Shown here: positions 39,877 to 49,602 of the stretch, piece after piece
How positions within the stretch are numbered: position 1 is the first letter of the stretch
Layout of the letters: every line of letters starts with the position of its first letter
Assembly: GCA_963800275.1 (NCBI GenBank)
Contig: CAWDAI010000002.1
Location: forward strand, 186,001-250,000
Source: JAFMJV01 sp963800275
GTDB taxonomy: Bacteria > Chloroflexota > Limnocylindria > Limnocylindrales > CSP1-4
Reading direction: 5' to 3'
DNA: 64,000 bases
Notes under the pieces: generated by a model
Seen by the model: the letters and a program-made list of their open reading frames with translations, nothing else
Database searches by the model: none
Told to the model about the DNA's origin: nothing
Translations under genes and position numbers: made by a program

Positions 39877-39973
39877 TCAGCGACCGGCCGCGCGCATCGG
39901 GCGGGGGGCGTCGCGGCTCGGTACGATGAGCTCGGGGCCGGCGGAACGCGCGCCGGCCATGTTGGGAGGACCC

Positions 39974-40159
39974 GTGGACGACATCGACGCCGGCTCAGCG
40001 CCGGTCGGGACCATCAACCCACGCGACTACCGCTTCGTCATGTCGCTGGCGCGGCACTATAACGCCATCGTCTTCTGGCACCGCGACCGCAACGGCCTCG
40101 ATTGGCAGCCGTTGCTGCTGCCGCTCGATCCCAAGCGGCGGACCCGGCGCGAACGCTGA
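39974..40159 (+). CDS. Small hypothetical protein
   Basis: 61 aa, not recognised. NPRDYRFVMSLARHYNAIVF and WHRDRNGLDWQPLLLPLD look like a folded small domain, followed by a basic tail (KRRTRRER). GTG 39974 is preferred because GGGAGGA lies three bases upstream; an ATG at 39926 has no site. Convergent with the membrane protein gene at 40172. Confidence 0.6.
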   Translation: MDDIDAGSAPVGTINPRDYRFVMSLARHYNAIVFWHRDRNGLDWQPLLLPLDPKRRTRRER

Positions 40160-40171
40160 GCAGGTTCTGTC

Positions 40172-40414
40172 CTAGCGTCCCTGCTGCTTGAGCTGACGCT
40201 GGACCTCGTCCTCGATCTGGTCGTTGCGGCGAGCCTTGGCGCGGCGCACCAGCCAGAAGCCGATGACCACGGGCCAGGCCCAGGCACAGATGCCGCCGAT
40301 GAGCAGCGGGACGAACGCGTCCTGGGCTGTCACGGAGGTCATGAATACGAGCAGGATCAAGCTGACGATGATGCCGATGGTGATGCCGATGATCCGCTGG
40401 ACGTGTTCCATCAT
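40172..40414 (-). CDS. Small membrane protein
   Basis: 80 aa from the ATG with GGAGG eight bases upstream. Two membrane helices (IIGITIGIIVSLILLVFM and FVPLLIGGICAWAWPVVIGF) are followed by a charged cytoplasmic tail (VRRAKARRNDQIEDEVQRQL). Not recognised beyond that. Confidence 0.6.
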   Translation of the reverse strand: MMEHVQRIIGITIGIIVSLILLVFMTSVTAQDAFVPLLIGGICAWAWPVVIGFWLVRRAKARRNDQIEDEVQRQLKQQGR

Positions 40415-40539
40415 GGGTCGAGCCTCCAAACTTGCGTTCGCGCCGGAGGGCCACGACATCCACTCGTCGCAGCACGTCACCGTGCAGCTCACATCGTAGC
40501 GCCAGCGACTGGCGTGAGCGCCGCTCGTGGGCGTTTGTC

Positions 40540-41652
40540 TCAGCGTCCGCCCATGGACTCGTATGCGCGGTACTTGGCCTTCCAGGCCTCCTCGTCCTTG
40601 ACGAAGCGGTCGGCCATGTGGTCGAACCAGGCTGAGCCGGTGATCTTGGCCAGCACCCGCAGCTGCGCGATGTGCGTCTCGTGGTAGTGCAGCGTGCCGT
40701 GCTCGACCCGGAGGCTATAGCGCGAGAGGTCTCCGGGTCGACGAAACATCCTGAGCTTGTCGCGAACGGTCTTGGCGCCGCCGAGGAAGAGGTCACGAGC
40801 GAGGGGCGAGCCGGTGACGAGCCAGTAGTCATAGAGCCCGAACATGGCATTGAGGTGGGCGTTGAGCGTATGCGTGTGCTTGCCGTCGGGCCAGTGCTCG
40901 AACCAGAGGTAGCCCTTCTTCGTCGTGTCCGAGAACCAGCGCTCGTTCTTGGGTCGCTGCCGATAGGCGGCGACGAGTCGCTTGGCGTCGGCGAACCGCT
41001 TCTTGTTGCCGGTGATGCGGTAGTAGCGCGAGACGAAGGAGAGCACGAGTCCGTGTGAGTTGGCGTTGACCCAGCCCGGCTCGAACCGGCGATAGGGATA
41101 GTCGTGCGGCTGCCAGCGGCGGATGCGTCCGCCCTCCGACAGCTCGGCCAGCTTGTCGATGAACTTCCGAGCCTGGCGCAGATGCACCTTCTTGCCCGTC
41201 TGCTTGTAGCTGTCCAGGCGCTTCATGCCCTGTTGCGCGATGACCGTCGGGTTGTAGACCAGCTTGCCTCCGAGGCCAAGGTGGCGCATGGGGATGCCCC
41301 GAGCGTCGGTCGGCGGTTCCGTCACCACCGACACCTCGCTACCGGAGTTGAGGTACAGCTCACGCCACTTGAGGCGTCTGAGCTTCCACTTGCCGACCAG
41401 GAAGTCACGCTTGGGCTTGGCGCTCGTCCTGGTCTTCTCCGCGGCCGTCGCCTTGGCCGTGCGCTTGGCTTTCGTCTTGGCCACCAAGGCGGTCGCGGCC
41501 GGCAGCAGGCGTGGAGCAGGCGGAGGCGCGGCGGGGACTGACGTCACCACCGAGGCGCTTGTGACCGGCTCCTCCTGCGCCCCCGCGGGGGTCGAGGCGA
41601 CCAGCAGCAAGACGAGCCCGAGCATGCCGAATTTGGAGGTGCGACGACTCAC
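40540..41652 (-). CDS. Secreted D-glucuronyl C5-epimerase-like protein
   Basis: 370 aa. It starts with a signal peptide (SRRTSKFGMLGLVLLLVAST, cleavage near AGAQE), then a Lys/Ala-rich linker, then from about residue 115 a region like the C-terminal domain of D-glucuronyl C5-epimerase: LVYNPTVIAQQGMKRLDSY, GWVNANSHGLVLSFVSRYY, HLNAMFGLYDYWLVTG and HYHETHIAQLRVLAKITGS. In animals and some bacteria this enzyme converts glucuronate to iduronate in polysaccharides. GTG 41652 has TGGAGG four bases upstream; the open frame continues far upstream but that is antisense to galK/galT. Divergent from galK. Confidence 0.78.
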   Translation of the reverse strand: MSRRTSKFGMLGLVLLLVASTPAGAQEEPVTSASVVTSVPAAPPPAPRLLPAATALVAKTKAKRTAKATAAEKTRTSAKPKRDFLVGKWKLRRLKWRELYLNSGSEVSVVTEPPTDARGIPMRHLGLGGKLVYNPTVIAQQGMKRLDSYKQTGKKVHLRQARKFIDKLAELSEGGRIRRWQPHDYPYRRFEPGWVNANSHGLVLSFVSRYYRITGNKKRFADAKRLVAAYRQRPKNERWFSDTTKKGYLWFEHWPDGKHTHTLNAHLNAMFGLYDYWLVTGSPLARDLFLGGAKTVRDKLRMFRRPGDLSRYSLRVEHGTLHYHETHIAQLRVLAKITGSAWFDHMADRFVKDEEAWKAKYRAYESMGGR

Positions 41653-41700
41653 TTCCCCTCCACCGTACCAGAACTCCCTGCGAACCCGAAAGACCACGCC

Positions 41701-41706
41701 TACCAT
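41701..41706 (+). promoter_or_regulatory. -10 box of galK, leaderless arrangement
   Basis: TACCAT six bases before the GTG start of galK, with no Shine-Dalgarno between. The -35 region is not clear. On the opposite strand TACGGT plus GGAGG serves the C5-epimerase gene, so this 60-base gap is a compact divergent promoter. Confidence 0.45.
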
Positions 41707-41712
41707 CACCAC

Positions 41713-42900
41713 GTGACCACGAACGTACTCGCTGAGCCAGACGACCTGCTGGCCAGCCTGCTGGCCGCATACCCCGACGTCGCTGGCCACGAGGCCGAGG
41801 TCGTCATCGTACGCGCACCCGGACGAGTCAACCTCATCGGCGAGCACACCGATTACAACGGGGGGTTCGTGCTGCCCTTCGCGATCGATCTCGACGTGCG
41901 CATCGCGCTGCGGTCGCGCTCCGAGCCACGCATCCGGGTCACGCGGCTCGATGATGGCCAGTCGGCGGAGATCGGGTTGGACCCCTTCCCTGCCCCCGGC
42001 GACGCCTGGCACGACTACCTCGCCGGGACGGCCTGGGCGATGGCCGGACACGGACAGCCGATCCGGGGCTTTGACGGCGTCATCGCCACCACCTTGCCCA
42101 TCGGCTCCGGCCTGTCTTCCTCGGCTGCACTGGAGGTGGTCACGGCGTGGGCCCTGACCGCGCCGGCCGGCCCGGCTCTGGCGCCGCTGGACGTGGCACG
42201 CATCGCGCAGCAGGCAGAGAACCAGCACGTCGGCGTCAGGTGCGGGCTGATGGACCAATTCGCCTCCGCCTGCGGCGTGGCCGGCAGCGCGCTCCTGCTC
42301 GACTGCCGTTCCACGGAGTGGCGACCGGTGCCCCTGCCCGCCGACCTGGTGCCCGTGGTGATCCATAGCGGCGTCTCGCATGGCCACGCGGACAACGCCT
42401 ATAACGAGCGGCGTGCGGCGTGCGAGCGCGTCGTGGCGGTCGTGGCCACCGATGACCCAGGCGTCACGCTCCTGCGCGATGTGGATGAAGACCGTCTCGC
42501 GGCACACCGGGATCGCCTGGACCCGGTCGACTACCGGCGCGCTCACCACGTGCTCACCGAGAACGACCGGGTGCTGGCCATGGTCGAGGCGCTGGCCGCA
42601 GACGATCGCGAGGCCGTGGGCCGGCTGATGGCAGCCAGCCAGGCGTCCATGCGTGACGATTACGAGATCTCGTGCCCGGAGATCGACACCCTCGTGGAAT
42701 TGGCCATCAGTGTTCCGGGCGTCGTCGGCTCGCGCATGACCGGAGGTGGGTTCGGCGGCTGCACCATCAGCCTGGTGGAGCCGGCCGCGGTCGGACGTCT
42801 GCGTGAGACGGTGGAGCGCGAGTACCCGTCGCTGACCGGCTGCGAGCCGCGGGTCTGGACCGTCAGCGCGCAGGCCGGCGCAGGCTTCGTGGAGGCTTGA
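41713..42900 (+). CDS. galK: Galactokinase
   Basis: 395 aa GHMP kinase that phosphorylates galactose to galactose-1-phosphate in the Leloir pathway. Motifs: galactokinase signature APGRVNLIGEHTDYNGGFVL, ATP-binding LPIGSGLSSSAALEV, GLMDQFASACG with the catalytic Asp, and the C-terminal SRMTGGGFGGCTISLV. Start GTG 41713 is leaderless. galT follows 38 bases downstream. Confidence 0.97.
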   Translation: MTTNVLAEPDDLLASLLAAYPDVAGHEAEVVIVRAPGRVNLIGEHTDYNGGFVLPFAIDLDVRIALRSRSEPRIRVTRLDDGQSAEIGLDPFPAPGDAWHDYLAGTAWAMAGHGQPIRGFDGVIATTLPIGSGLSSSAALEVVTAWALTAPAGPALAPLDVARIAQQAENQHVGVRCGLMDQFASACGVAGSALLLDCRSTEWRPVPLPADLVPVVIHSGVSHGHADNAYNERRAACERVVAVVATDDPGVTLLRDVDEDRLAAHRDRLDPVDYRRAHHVLTENDRVLAMVEALAADDREAVGRLMAASQASMRDDYEISCPEIDTLVELAISVPGVVGSRMTGGGFGGCTISLVEPAAVGRLRETVEREYPSLTGCEPRVWTVSAQAGAGFVEA

Positions 42901-42938
42901 GGGAATGCGCGCCGGGAACCGCGAAAGGGGGAGCTGAG

Positions 42939-43989
42939 ATGGGATTGCCGAGCGGACCGCACCGGCGCTACGACCCGCTGGCGGACGAGTGGGTGCTGGT
43001 CTCAGCCGGCCGCACCAAGCGACCCTGGCTGGGAAGCCGCGAGCGAGGCGCTGCCGTAGACAAGCGACCGGCCTTCGACCCTGACTGCTACCTGTGTCCG
43101 GGCACGACCAGGGCCAACGGCGAGCGCAACCCGGGACTACACCTCCACCTACGTCTTCACCAACGACTTCGCTGCGCTCCGACCCGATGCCGGTGACGAG
43201 CGCCTGGAAGAAGGGCTCCTGCGGGCGGAGGCACAGCCCGGCACCTGTCGCGTCCTCTGCTTCAGCCCACGCCACGACCTGACCCTCACGCGCATGCCTG
43301 CGGCCGGCGTCCGTGACGTCATCGACCTGTGGGCCGAACAGACGACCGACCTTGGGCGTGACTGGCGCTGGGTCCAGGTCTTCGAGAACCGGGGCGCGGC
43401 CATGGGTGCGTCGAATCCACATCCACACGGCCAGATCTGGGCCGGCGCCGCCCTGCCCGACCGAGCCGCCCGCGAAGACGCCTCGCAGCGGAGCCACGCG
43501 GCCTCCACCGGTCGGCGGCTGCTGCTCGACGTGGTCGAACAGGAGCTGGGGCGGGAGCGGGTGGTGGTCGCCGACGAAGAGTGGCTGGCGCTGGTGCCCT
43601 TCTGGGCGGTCTGGCCCTTCGAGACGCTCCTCGTGCCACGCCGACCGGCGGCCCGCCTGCCGGATCTCGACGACTCTCAGCGCGAGGGCCTGCGGCGCAC
43701 GATGCAGGAGCTCATGGAGCGCTACGACGCACTCTTCGGGATGCCCATGCCGTTCTCCATGGGCTGGCACCAGGCGCCCTTCGACGAACGCGTCACCTCG
43801 CCCTGGCAGGTGCATGCCCACTTCATGCCGCCGTTGCTCGAGGCCACCAAGCGCAAGTTCATGGTCGGCTACGAGCTGCTCTCCGAGCCGCAGCGCGACC
43901 TCACGCCGGAGGACGCGGCCGAGCGCCTGCGGGCCGCGCGCGTGGCGCCACCCTCCGACGCGACGAGCGGACCCGGAGCCGCCGGCTAG
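42939..43989 (+). pseudogene. galT: Galactose-1-phosphate uridylyltransferase, one frameshift
   Basis: The N-terminal part (GPHRRYDPLADEWVLVSAGR, zinc-binding CYLCPGTTRANGERNP) and the C-terminal part (MGASNPHPHGQIWA with the catalytic HPH, ending AAERLRAARVA) are both well conserved but lie in different frames. Removing one G from the GGG at 43133-43135 restores YTSTYVFTNDFAAL and joins them into a full enzyme of about 350 aa. It transfers UMP from UDP-glucose to galactose-1-phosphate. ATG 42939 has GGGGGAG five bases upstream. A recent null allele or a homopolymer sequencing error. Confidence 0.88.
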
Positions 43990-45646
43990 AGGTCGAACTC
44001 GGGGTGGCGATGGATGACCTCGCCGTCGAGCAGCGTCGCCAGCGGCCGCGCGGAGCCGACGACGTCCGGGTCGTCCGGCGCCTCGAAGATCGCGGCCGGC
44101 ACCACCAGCAGGTCAGCGCGAGCGCCACGCTGGAGGTGGCCCTGATCGGCGACGTGAGCCGAGCGCGGGCCATCGAGGCAGGCACCGCGCAGGGCCCGCG
44201 CGAGGTCGATGGCGGCCGCCCGCTCGAAGGCCTCGGCGGGGCTCGACCCGGGTCCTCTTCGCGCCACGGCCGCTGCCAGTCCGCGCCAGGGGTCAGGCGG
44301 CTCCACGGGCGCGTCCGTGCCGAAGGGCAAGAGGGCACCGCTCGCATCCAGGGCGGCCAGGGGGAAGGCATGGCCGGCGCGATCGCCCCACGCCGCCCGC
44401 ATGGCCAGCGCATCGCTGAGCAGGTGGCACGGCTGGACCGAGGCCGGGATGCCGAGTTCGCCGAAGCGAGCCACGTCAGCGGGGTCGATGAGCTGGGCGT
44501 GCTCCACCCGGTGCATCGCGCCAGGCACCGGCGGCAGCGACTCGATCACGTCGAGCACCGTTCGCACGGCGCGGTCGCCGATGGCGTGGATCTGGCTGGC
44601 GATGCCGGCCGCTGCTGCGCGGCTACCCAGTGCGGCGAGCTCTGCTGCCGAGCGGGCCAGCAGGCCGTGGGAACCGGCCGGTGGCGGGACGTGCGCGTCG
44701 GCCAGATACGGCTCCAGCGTGGCGGCGGTGCGGCTGCCGAGGGCACCATCGCTGAACAGCTTCAGCCAACCGTCGCGATAGCGTCCCCGCTCGTCGCCTT
44801 CGACCCCTTGTCCGCTGCGGAACCCGAGCTCGATCGCGCGGTCGAGCTGCTCCTCGCGCACGCTGGCCATGACCCGCAGCGGCAGCCTGCCCCCGCGGGC
44901 CATCTCGCGGTAGTGGACCGGTCCGCCCCGCAGTGCCGGATCGGGCGCAAGGCCACCCGGGTCGTGGACCGAGGTCACCCCCAGCGCGGCGAGGGTCCGG
45001 GCGTAGGCGCCGATGGCCCAGTCCACCTCGTCCGCTGAGGGCCCGGGATGCAGCCATCGATGAGGCCGGCGGCGGCCTCGTAGAAGACGCCCGTTGGCCG
45101 GCCTTGGTCGTCCCGTTCGATGCGCCCTGACGGCGGGTCGCCGACCGCGGCCAGCCCTCCGAACTGGACGGCCCGGGAGCTCAACCAGCGCGAGTGGTGG
45201 TCGTGGGCCCAGAGTGCGACCGGCCGGCCCGGAGCGGCCTCGTCCAGCCAGGCCGCAGCGGGGTGGGCACCCAGCGCCTCGAAGGACCAGCCATGTCCCT
45301 GCAGCCAGCCATCCTCGTCGCCCCGCAGGCGCAGCTCCTCGTGCGCCGCCGTGATCGTGGCCACCACCCCTCCCCGATCGAGGCCGGTGAGGTCGGGCTG
45401 GCTGGCCGCGAGCGCGGCGGAGGTGCAGTGCAGATGCGCATCCGTGAACGAGGGCACCACTGCGAGGTGATCCGGCAGGTTCCAGCTGAGCGTACCCGCG
45501 CCGGCCAGTGGCATCACCTCGGCACGTGTGCCCGCCGCGATGACCCGCCCTGCGGCGATGGCCAGGGCCTCCACCCAGCCGTGGCCGGCCTCGCTGCCCA
45601 GCGTGGCCACGCGGCCGACGATGATGCGATCCGGCGGGCGGCCCAT
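43986..45646 (-). pseudogene. Amidohydrolase family 3 (YtcJ-like), one frameshift
   Basis: A metal-dependent hydrolase of about 550 aa. N-terminal part: VVPSFTDAHLHCTSAAL with the HxH metal ligands, DGWLQGHGWSFEALG and SRWLSSRAVQF. C-terminal part: KLFSDGALGSRTA, HAIGDRAVRTVLDV, HRVEHAQLIDP and FGTDAPVEPPDPW. The halves are in different frames and join near 45038-45046 within a G/C run (GLIDGCIPGP to ADEVDWAIGAY). ATG 45646 overlaps the asparaginase stop (TGATG), so it is the last gene of the MFS-asparaginase-amidohydrolase unit. Substrate unknown. Confidence 0.85.
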
Positions 45647-46638
45647 CAGCTCGGGGTCAAGAGGGCCTGCAGCTCCGCCTGGCCGAGCCCGGCGCCAAGG
45701 CCCAGGGCAAGGGCCACGCGGGCCTTGGGCCCGCTGCGGGTGCCACCCATGATGGCGCCGGCCTCCTGCCACGAGCGTCCCCCACCCGGGAAGCCGTAGA
45801 GCGGGCCCACCGCGCCCGAGGCGCAACGCGTGGTGAGCACGACCGGGACACCGCTCGACATGGCCTCGCTCGCTGCCGCGAGCAGGTCCGGATCGGTGTT
45901 GCCTGCGCCGGTGGCCTCGACCACGATCCCGCGGCTGCCCCCATCCACGGCGGCCCGCAGCAGCGAGCCGTCCGTCGAGACCACCGCGGTGACGAGCGTG
46001 ACCGGCTCGGCGGCCACGTCGGGGATGCGCGGAAGGATCCCCCGCGCGCCCCGTGGGCGGATCAGCTCCAGGGTGTCGTGGTCGATGTGTCCGAGCGGGC
46101 CCTGGTTCAGGGCCTGGAAAGTGTCGAGTGCCTGGCTGTCGGTCTTGGTCACGTCATCCGCGGGCAGGATCAGCCCGTCCATCACCACCAGCACACCTGC
46201 CCCCCGAAGGCGAGGCTCGGCGGCCGTGCGTACCGCCGCGGCGAGGTTCTCCGGGCCGTCGTAGTCGGCCTCGCCAGCGTTGCGCATGGCGCCCACGACC
46301 GCGACCGGCGCGGGTGCGCCATGCAGCAGGTCCCAGGCGTAGGCGGTCTCCTCCAGCACATCGGTGCCCTGGACCACCACCACGCCATCGACCTCCGGGC
46401 GCGAGGCGGCCTCGGCGATGAGCCGGCCCACCTCCAGGATCTGGCTGAAGCGCAGGTGCGAGGCCGGCACCAGGCCCCAGTCGATCGCCTCCAGTCGAGC
46501 GAGCGCGTCGAGTCCCGGGACCCGTTCCAGGATGGCCGCACCGTCGAGCGCTGGCACCGCGGCGCCGGTGACCGGGTCGGGCAGCATGGCGATGGTGCCC
46601 CCGGTGAAGATGACCGCGACATGCGGATGTTCAGCCAT
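45646..46638 (-). CDS. L-asparaginase
   Basis: 330 aa. Hydrolyses asparagine to aspartate and ammonia. The first catalytic Thr is in AVIFTGGTIAMLPD and the second Thr-Asp pair in VVVVQGTDVLEETAYAW; VTKTDSQALDTFQA and VEATGAGNTDPDLL match further conserved regions. No signal peptide, so a cytoplasmic type I-like enzyme is more likely. ATG 46638 overlaps the end of the MFS gene by eight bases and the stop overlaps the amidohydrolase start. Confidence 0.92.
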   Translation of the reverse strand: MAEHPHVAVIFTGGTIAMLPDPVTGAAVPALDGAAILERVPGLDALARLEAIDWGLVPASHLRFSQILEVGRLIAEAASRPEVDGVVVVQGTDVLEETAYAWDLLHGAPAPVAVVGAMRNAGEADYDGPENLAAAVRTAAEPRLRGAGVLVVMDGLILPADDVTKTDSQALDTFQALNQGPLGHIDHDTLELIRPRGARGILPRIPDVAAEPVTLVTAVVSTDGSLLRAAVDGGSRGIVVEATGAGNTDPDLLAAASEAMSSGVPVVLTTRCASGAVGPLYGFPGGGRSWQEAGAIMGGTRSGPKARVALALGLGAGLGQAELQALLTPS

Positions 46639-48148
46639 CGCGCTGGTTGGTCGCTCCGCGTGGCGCCGGGCCCGCCTGTCCGGGAACGACCTGGCTGGCG
46701 ATGATCTGGATGGGCCGCGTGCCCTCGACATCCTCGGCGATGTAGCGCAGCCGGATGGGCCTATTGAGCGTGGACGAAGCGGTGGTGACGGTCATGGGGT
46801 CCATGGGCTCGACGTTGGTGGGATGGGCCGTGCCGGTGATCTGGGGACGGGCGAAGATGATGGAGGCCACGCCGATGATCATCACCAACGCCGCGAAGAT
46901 CACGATGACCGCGGACGCGCTGAGCGCGTCGGCCAGCGGACCGGCGATGATGATGGGCAGGAACGAGGCCAGGCTCACCAGCATGTTGAGCACGCCGAAC
47001 ACACGGCCGCGGACGTCGCTCGGCAGCTCCTCCTGAAGCGAGGTCTGGGCGGGGACCGCCACAAAGGCGTAGCAGACACCGGCGATGAAGGCCAGCACGA
47101 CCACGACCACGAGCAACGCATCGATATTGCCGTCGCTTCGCAGCATGTCCAGGTTCTGGGCGAAGCCGAGCACGACGAGGGCCAGCCCGAGGCCGATCAT
47201 GCCGCCTTCGATGAGCCGCTGGCGTGGGAGGTGTTGCCCGACGATGTTGAGCACGACGATGCCGCTCACCAGGCCGGCCCCGAGGGGCAGCAGGATGACG
47301 ATGAGATCGCTCTCCTCGAGCCCCAGCACGTCTCTGGCGAAGGCCGGGCCCAGCGAGCCGAGGACGCCGATGAGCGAGGCCGTGATCGCGAGGTACGTCA
47401 GTGACCAGAAGATGTTGTGATGGTCTCGGATGTACTCCAGCCCCTCGCGCAGCTGGCCGGCGGTGGCGGCCACCGCGCGCCGGGCCGAGGCCAGTGAGGC
47501 CTGGCCCATCTGGCTGGGTGGAGCCTTGGGCAGCAACCAGCACAGGAGGCCGGCCACGAAGTACGCCGCGACCACGATGAACACCAGCACGTCCATGCCC
47601 AGGAAGCGCTGGGCGGCTGGGCCCAGCAGCGCGAAGCCGAGCACGAACGACGCCTGCAGCATGAGGATGAAGAAACTGTTGGCCGTCAGCAGCTGCTCAC
47701 GTCTCACCACGTACGGGATCATGGCCGCTTCCGCCGGACCGAAGAAGGTGGTCAGCGTGGCGACCAGGGCGGTCACGGCGTAGATGACCAGCAGGTGGTC
47801 GGGGAAGAAGAGCAGCAGGAGATACAAGCCTGCGCGCAAGAAGTTCGACCAGACCAGGATCGTGCGCCGGTCGAACATGTCGACGAAGACGCCGGCGATA
47901 GCCCCGAAGACGACCGCCGGTACGAGGAAGGTCAGCAGCAGGATGCTGACCGCCGTGCTCGAGTCGGTCAGGCCGAAGACGGTGACCGTGAGGCCGAAGA
48001 GCACCATGTTGCCGCCGACCTGGGTCAGGATCTGCGACCCGAACAGCGCCAGGAACCGCGGATTTCGGAGCACCTCCCGGGCACGTGCGCCGTTGGCACC
48101 ACCGGTGGTGGTGATGGCGTCGTCGACCTGTTCCCGAATGTCGCTCAT
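46631..48148 (-). CDS. MFS transporter
   Basis: 505 aa with about twelve membrane helices. The N-terminal half has the MFS_3-like pattern FLALFGSQILTQVGGNMVLF and GVFVDMFDRRTILVWSN (the conserved loop 2-3 D-R-R motif); the second half has a matching motif at LPSDVRGRVFGVLNMLVSLA. A cytoplasmic tail of about 60 residues follows the last helix. GGGAG seven bases before the ATG is the ribosome site, and TATGCT (48179-48184 on the minus strand) a possible -10. Likely an efflux carrier, with substrate unknown. Confidence 0.9.
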   Translation of the reverse strand: MSDIREQVDDAITTTGGANGARAREVLRNPRFLALFGSQILTQVGGNMVLFGLTVTVFGLTDSSTAVSILLLTFLVPAVVFGAIAGVFVDMFDRRTILVWSNFLRAGLYLLLLFFPDHLLVIYAVTALVATLTTFFGPAEAAMIPYVVRREQLLTANSFFILMLQASFVLGFALLGPAAQRFLGMDVLVFIVVAAYFVAGLLCWLLPKAPPSQMGQASLASARRAVAATAGQLREGLEYIRDHHNIFWSLTYLAITASLIGVLGSLGPAFARDVLGLEESDLIVILLPLGAGLVSGIVVLNIVGQHLPRQRLIEGGMIGLGLALVVLGFAQNLDMLRSDGNIDALLVVVVVLAFIAGVCYAFVAVPAQTSLQEELPSDVRGRVFGVLNMLVSLASFLPIIIAGPLADALSASAVIVIFAALVMIIGVASIIFARPQITGTAHPTNVEPMDPMTVTTASSTLNRPIRLRYIAEDVEGTRPIQIIASQVVPGQAGPAPRGATNQRDG

Positions 48149-48240
48149 CCACTCCCTCGGTGTTCGCCCGTCACCGGAAGCATAGTGGACCGTGGTTCCG
48201 CGGCGCGGTCTCGAGGCAGCGCCGGAGCGGTGCGCTCGAC

Positions 48241-49602
48241 TCAGATGTCGGCGGTCGTACCGGTGAATTCGAAGGCGCCGATGCGCAGGGCGGGGACCAC
48301 GATGGTGCCCAGGTAGCCGTCGCCGTCGGAAGCCCGGCGTTCGCGACTGACCGCGTCCACCGAGGCCAGGGCGGCGAGGTACCCCTGCGTGAAGCGCAGG
48401 TTGCGCACAGGCGCGGTGACCCGGCCGTCCTCGACCAGGAAGAGCCCGTCCTTGGTCATGCCCGTGACCAGCACGGACTTGGGCTTGACCACGTTGGTGT
48501 AGTGGAAGCGGGTGACCAGCAGCCCTCGCTCGATGCCCGCGATGAGCTCGGCGCGCGGCGTGTCACCCGCGACCATCGACAGGTTGGTCGGCACCGGTCC
48601 CCACGGGTTGGGCGCGGGCAGGGCGTGGCCGGTCGAGTCGGTCCCCGCCCGGGCCGCGCTCTTGCTGTCATGGACGAGTCGGGCGCAGGCTCCGGCGTCG
48701 AGCAAGGGCACGCGCTGCTTGGCCACCCCCTCGTAGTCGAACGACACGGGTGTGCCCTCGCGATCGGTGTGATCGTCGGTCAGGCTCACCAGCGGCGAGG
48801 CCACCACCTTGCCTGGCTCGTAGAACGACTGCTGCTCTTCGACCTCCTGGGCGTTGAAGCCGAGCAGCCCCAGCCACATCGCGATATCCATCGTGGCGTA
48901 GGTGTCGAGCACGACCGGATAGCTGCCCGCGGGCAGCTCCACCGGGTCAGCGGAGGCGGTCGTCAGCTGCGCTGCCTCGCGGCCGAGGGCCGCCGGGTCG
49001 AGCGTCTCGATGTCCACCGCCGTGTGCTCCGCGTAACCGCTGCCGCCGCGGGGGCCCATCATCACCGTGAGCACCTGGGCGCGAGAGCGGGCCTCGCTGG
49101 CGTCGACGCCCAGGGAGTTGACGACGCTCACGCTGGCGCTGCCCGTCTCGACGAGTCCGAAGGCGCGGGCGCCCACGCCCTCGGCGGCTGCGATGACCGC
49201 GCCCGCAGCGTCGGCGCGCACGCTCGGGTCGGCCGTGGCCGTGGCCTCGGCCCAGGCGCCCTCCGCGTAGCGGATGGGGGTGGGCGCGGGCAACGAGCGG
49301 AACCAGTCCTGCTCCGGCTGGAGGCGGGCGATGGCGCGGGCCGAGCTCGCCAGCCCACGCAAGGCGGCGTCATCGACACGGTTGGTCGAAGCGACACCGA
49401 TCCGCTGCCCGTCGATGTAGCGCAGGCTGACCTCGGTGTCCGCCTCGCCGACGTTCTGGTGCAGCTCGTTGTTGGCGAAGCGGGTGAGCGCCGAGTGGCC
49501 ATCGATGACCACGGCTTCCGCCTGCGTCGCGCCGGCCTCGAGGGCCATGGCCACGACCCGCCGTGCGATCTCCCGTCCGTCGCCCTGCATCGGCCCGCTC
49601 AC
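48241..49602 (-). CDS. tldE: TldE/PmbA family metallopeptidase subunit
   Basis: 453 aa. Partner subunit of TldD; together they degrade unfolded peptides and process modified peptides such as microcin B17. N-terminal ALEAGATQAEAVVIDGHSAL and LRYIDGQRIGVASTNRVDD, and C-terminal TGMTKDGLFLVEDGRVTAPV then NLRFTQGYL are typical of PmbA/TldE. The zinc motif is absent, as expected for this subunit. The ATG overlaps the tldD stop by four bases (ATGA). Confidence 0.92.
   Translation of the reverse strand: MSGPMQGDGREIARRVVAMALEAGATQAEAVVIDGHSALTRFANNELHQNVGEADTEVSLRYIDGQRIGVASTNRVDDAALRGLASSARAIARLQPEQDWFRSLPAPTPIRYAEGAWAEATATADPSVRADAAGAVIAAAEGVGARAFGLVETGSASVSVVNSLGVDASEARSRAQVLTVMMGPRGGSGYAEHTAVDIETLDPAALGREAAQLTTASADPVELPAGSYPVVLDTYATMDIAMWLGLLGFNAQEVEEQQSFYEPGKVVASPLVSLTDDHTDREGTPVSFDYEGVAKQRVPLLDAGACARLVHDSKSAARAGTDSTGHALPAPNPWGPVPTNLSMVAGDTPRAELIAGIERGLLVTRFHYTNVVKPKSVLVTGMTKDGLFLVEDGRVTAPVRNLRFTQGYLAALASVDAVSRERRASDGDGYLGTIVVPALRIGAFEFTGTTADI

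Noticed and set aside
41653..43821. Long upstream extension of the C5-epimerase frame (total 1093 codons)
   Set aside because: This part is antisense to galK and galT; a signal peptide and Shine-Dalgarno define the start at 41652.
43581..45038. 485-aa plus-strand frame after galT
   Set aside because: Out-of-frame reading of galT and antisense of the amidohydrolase.
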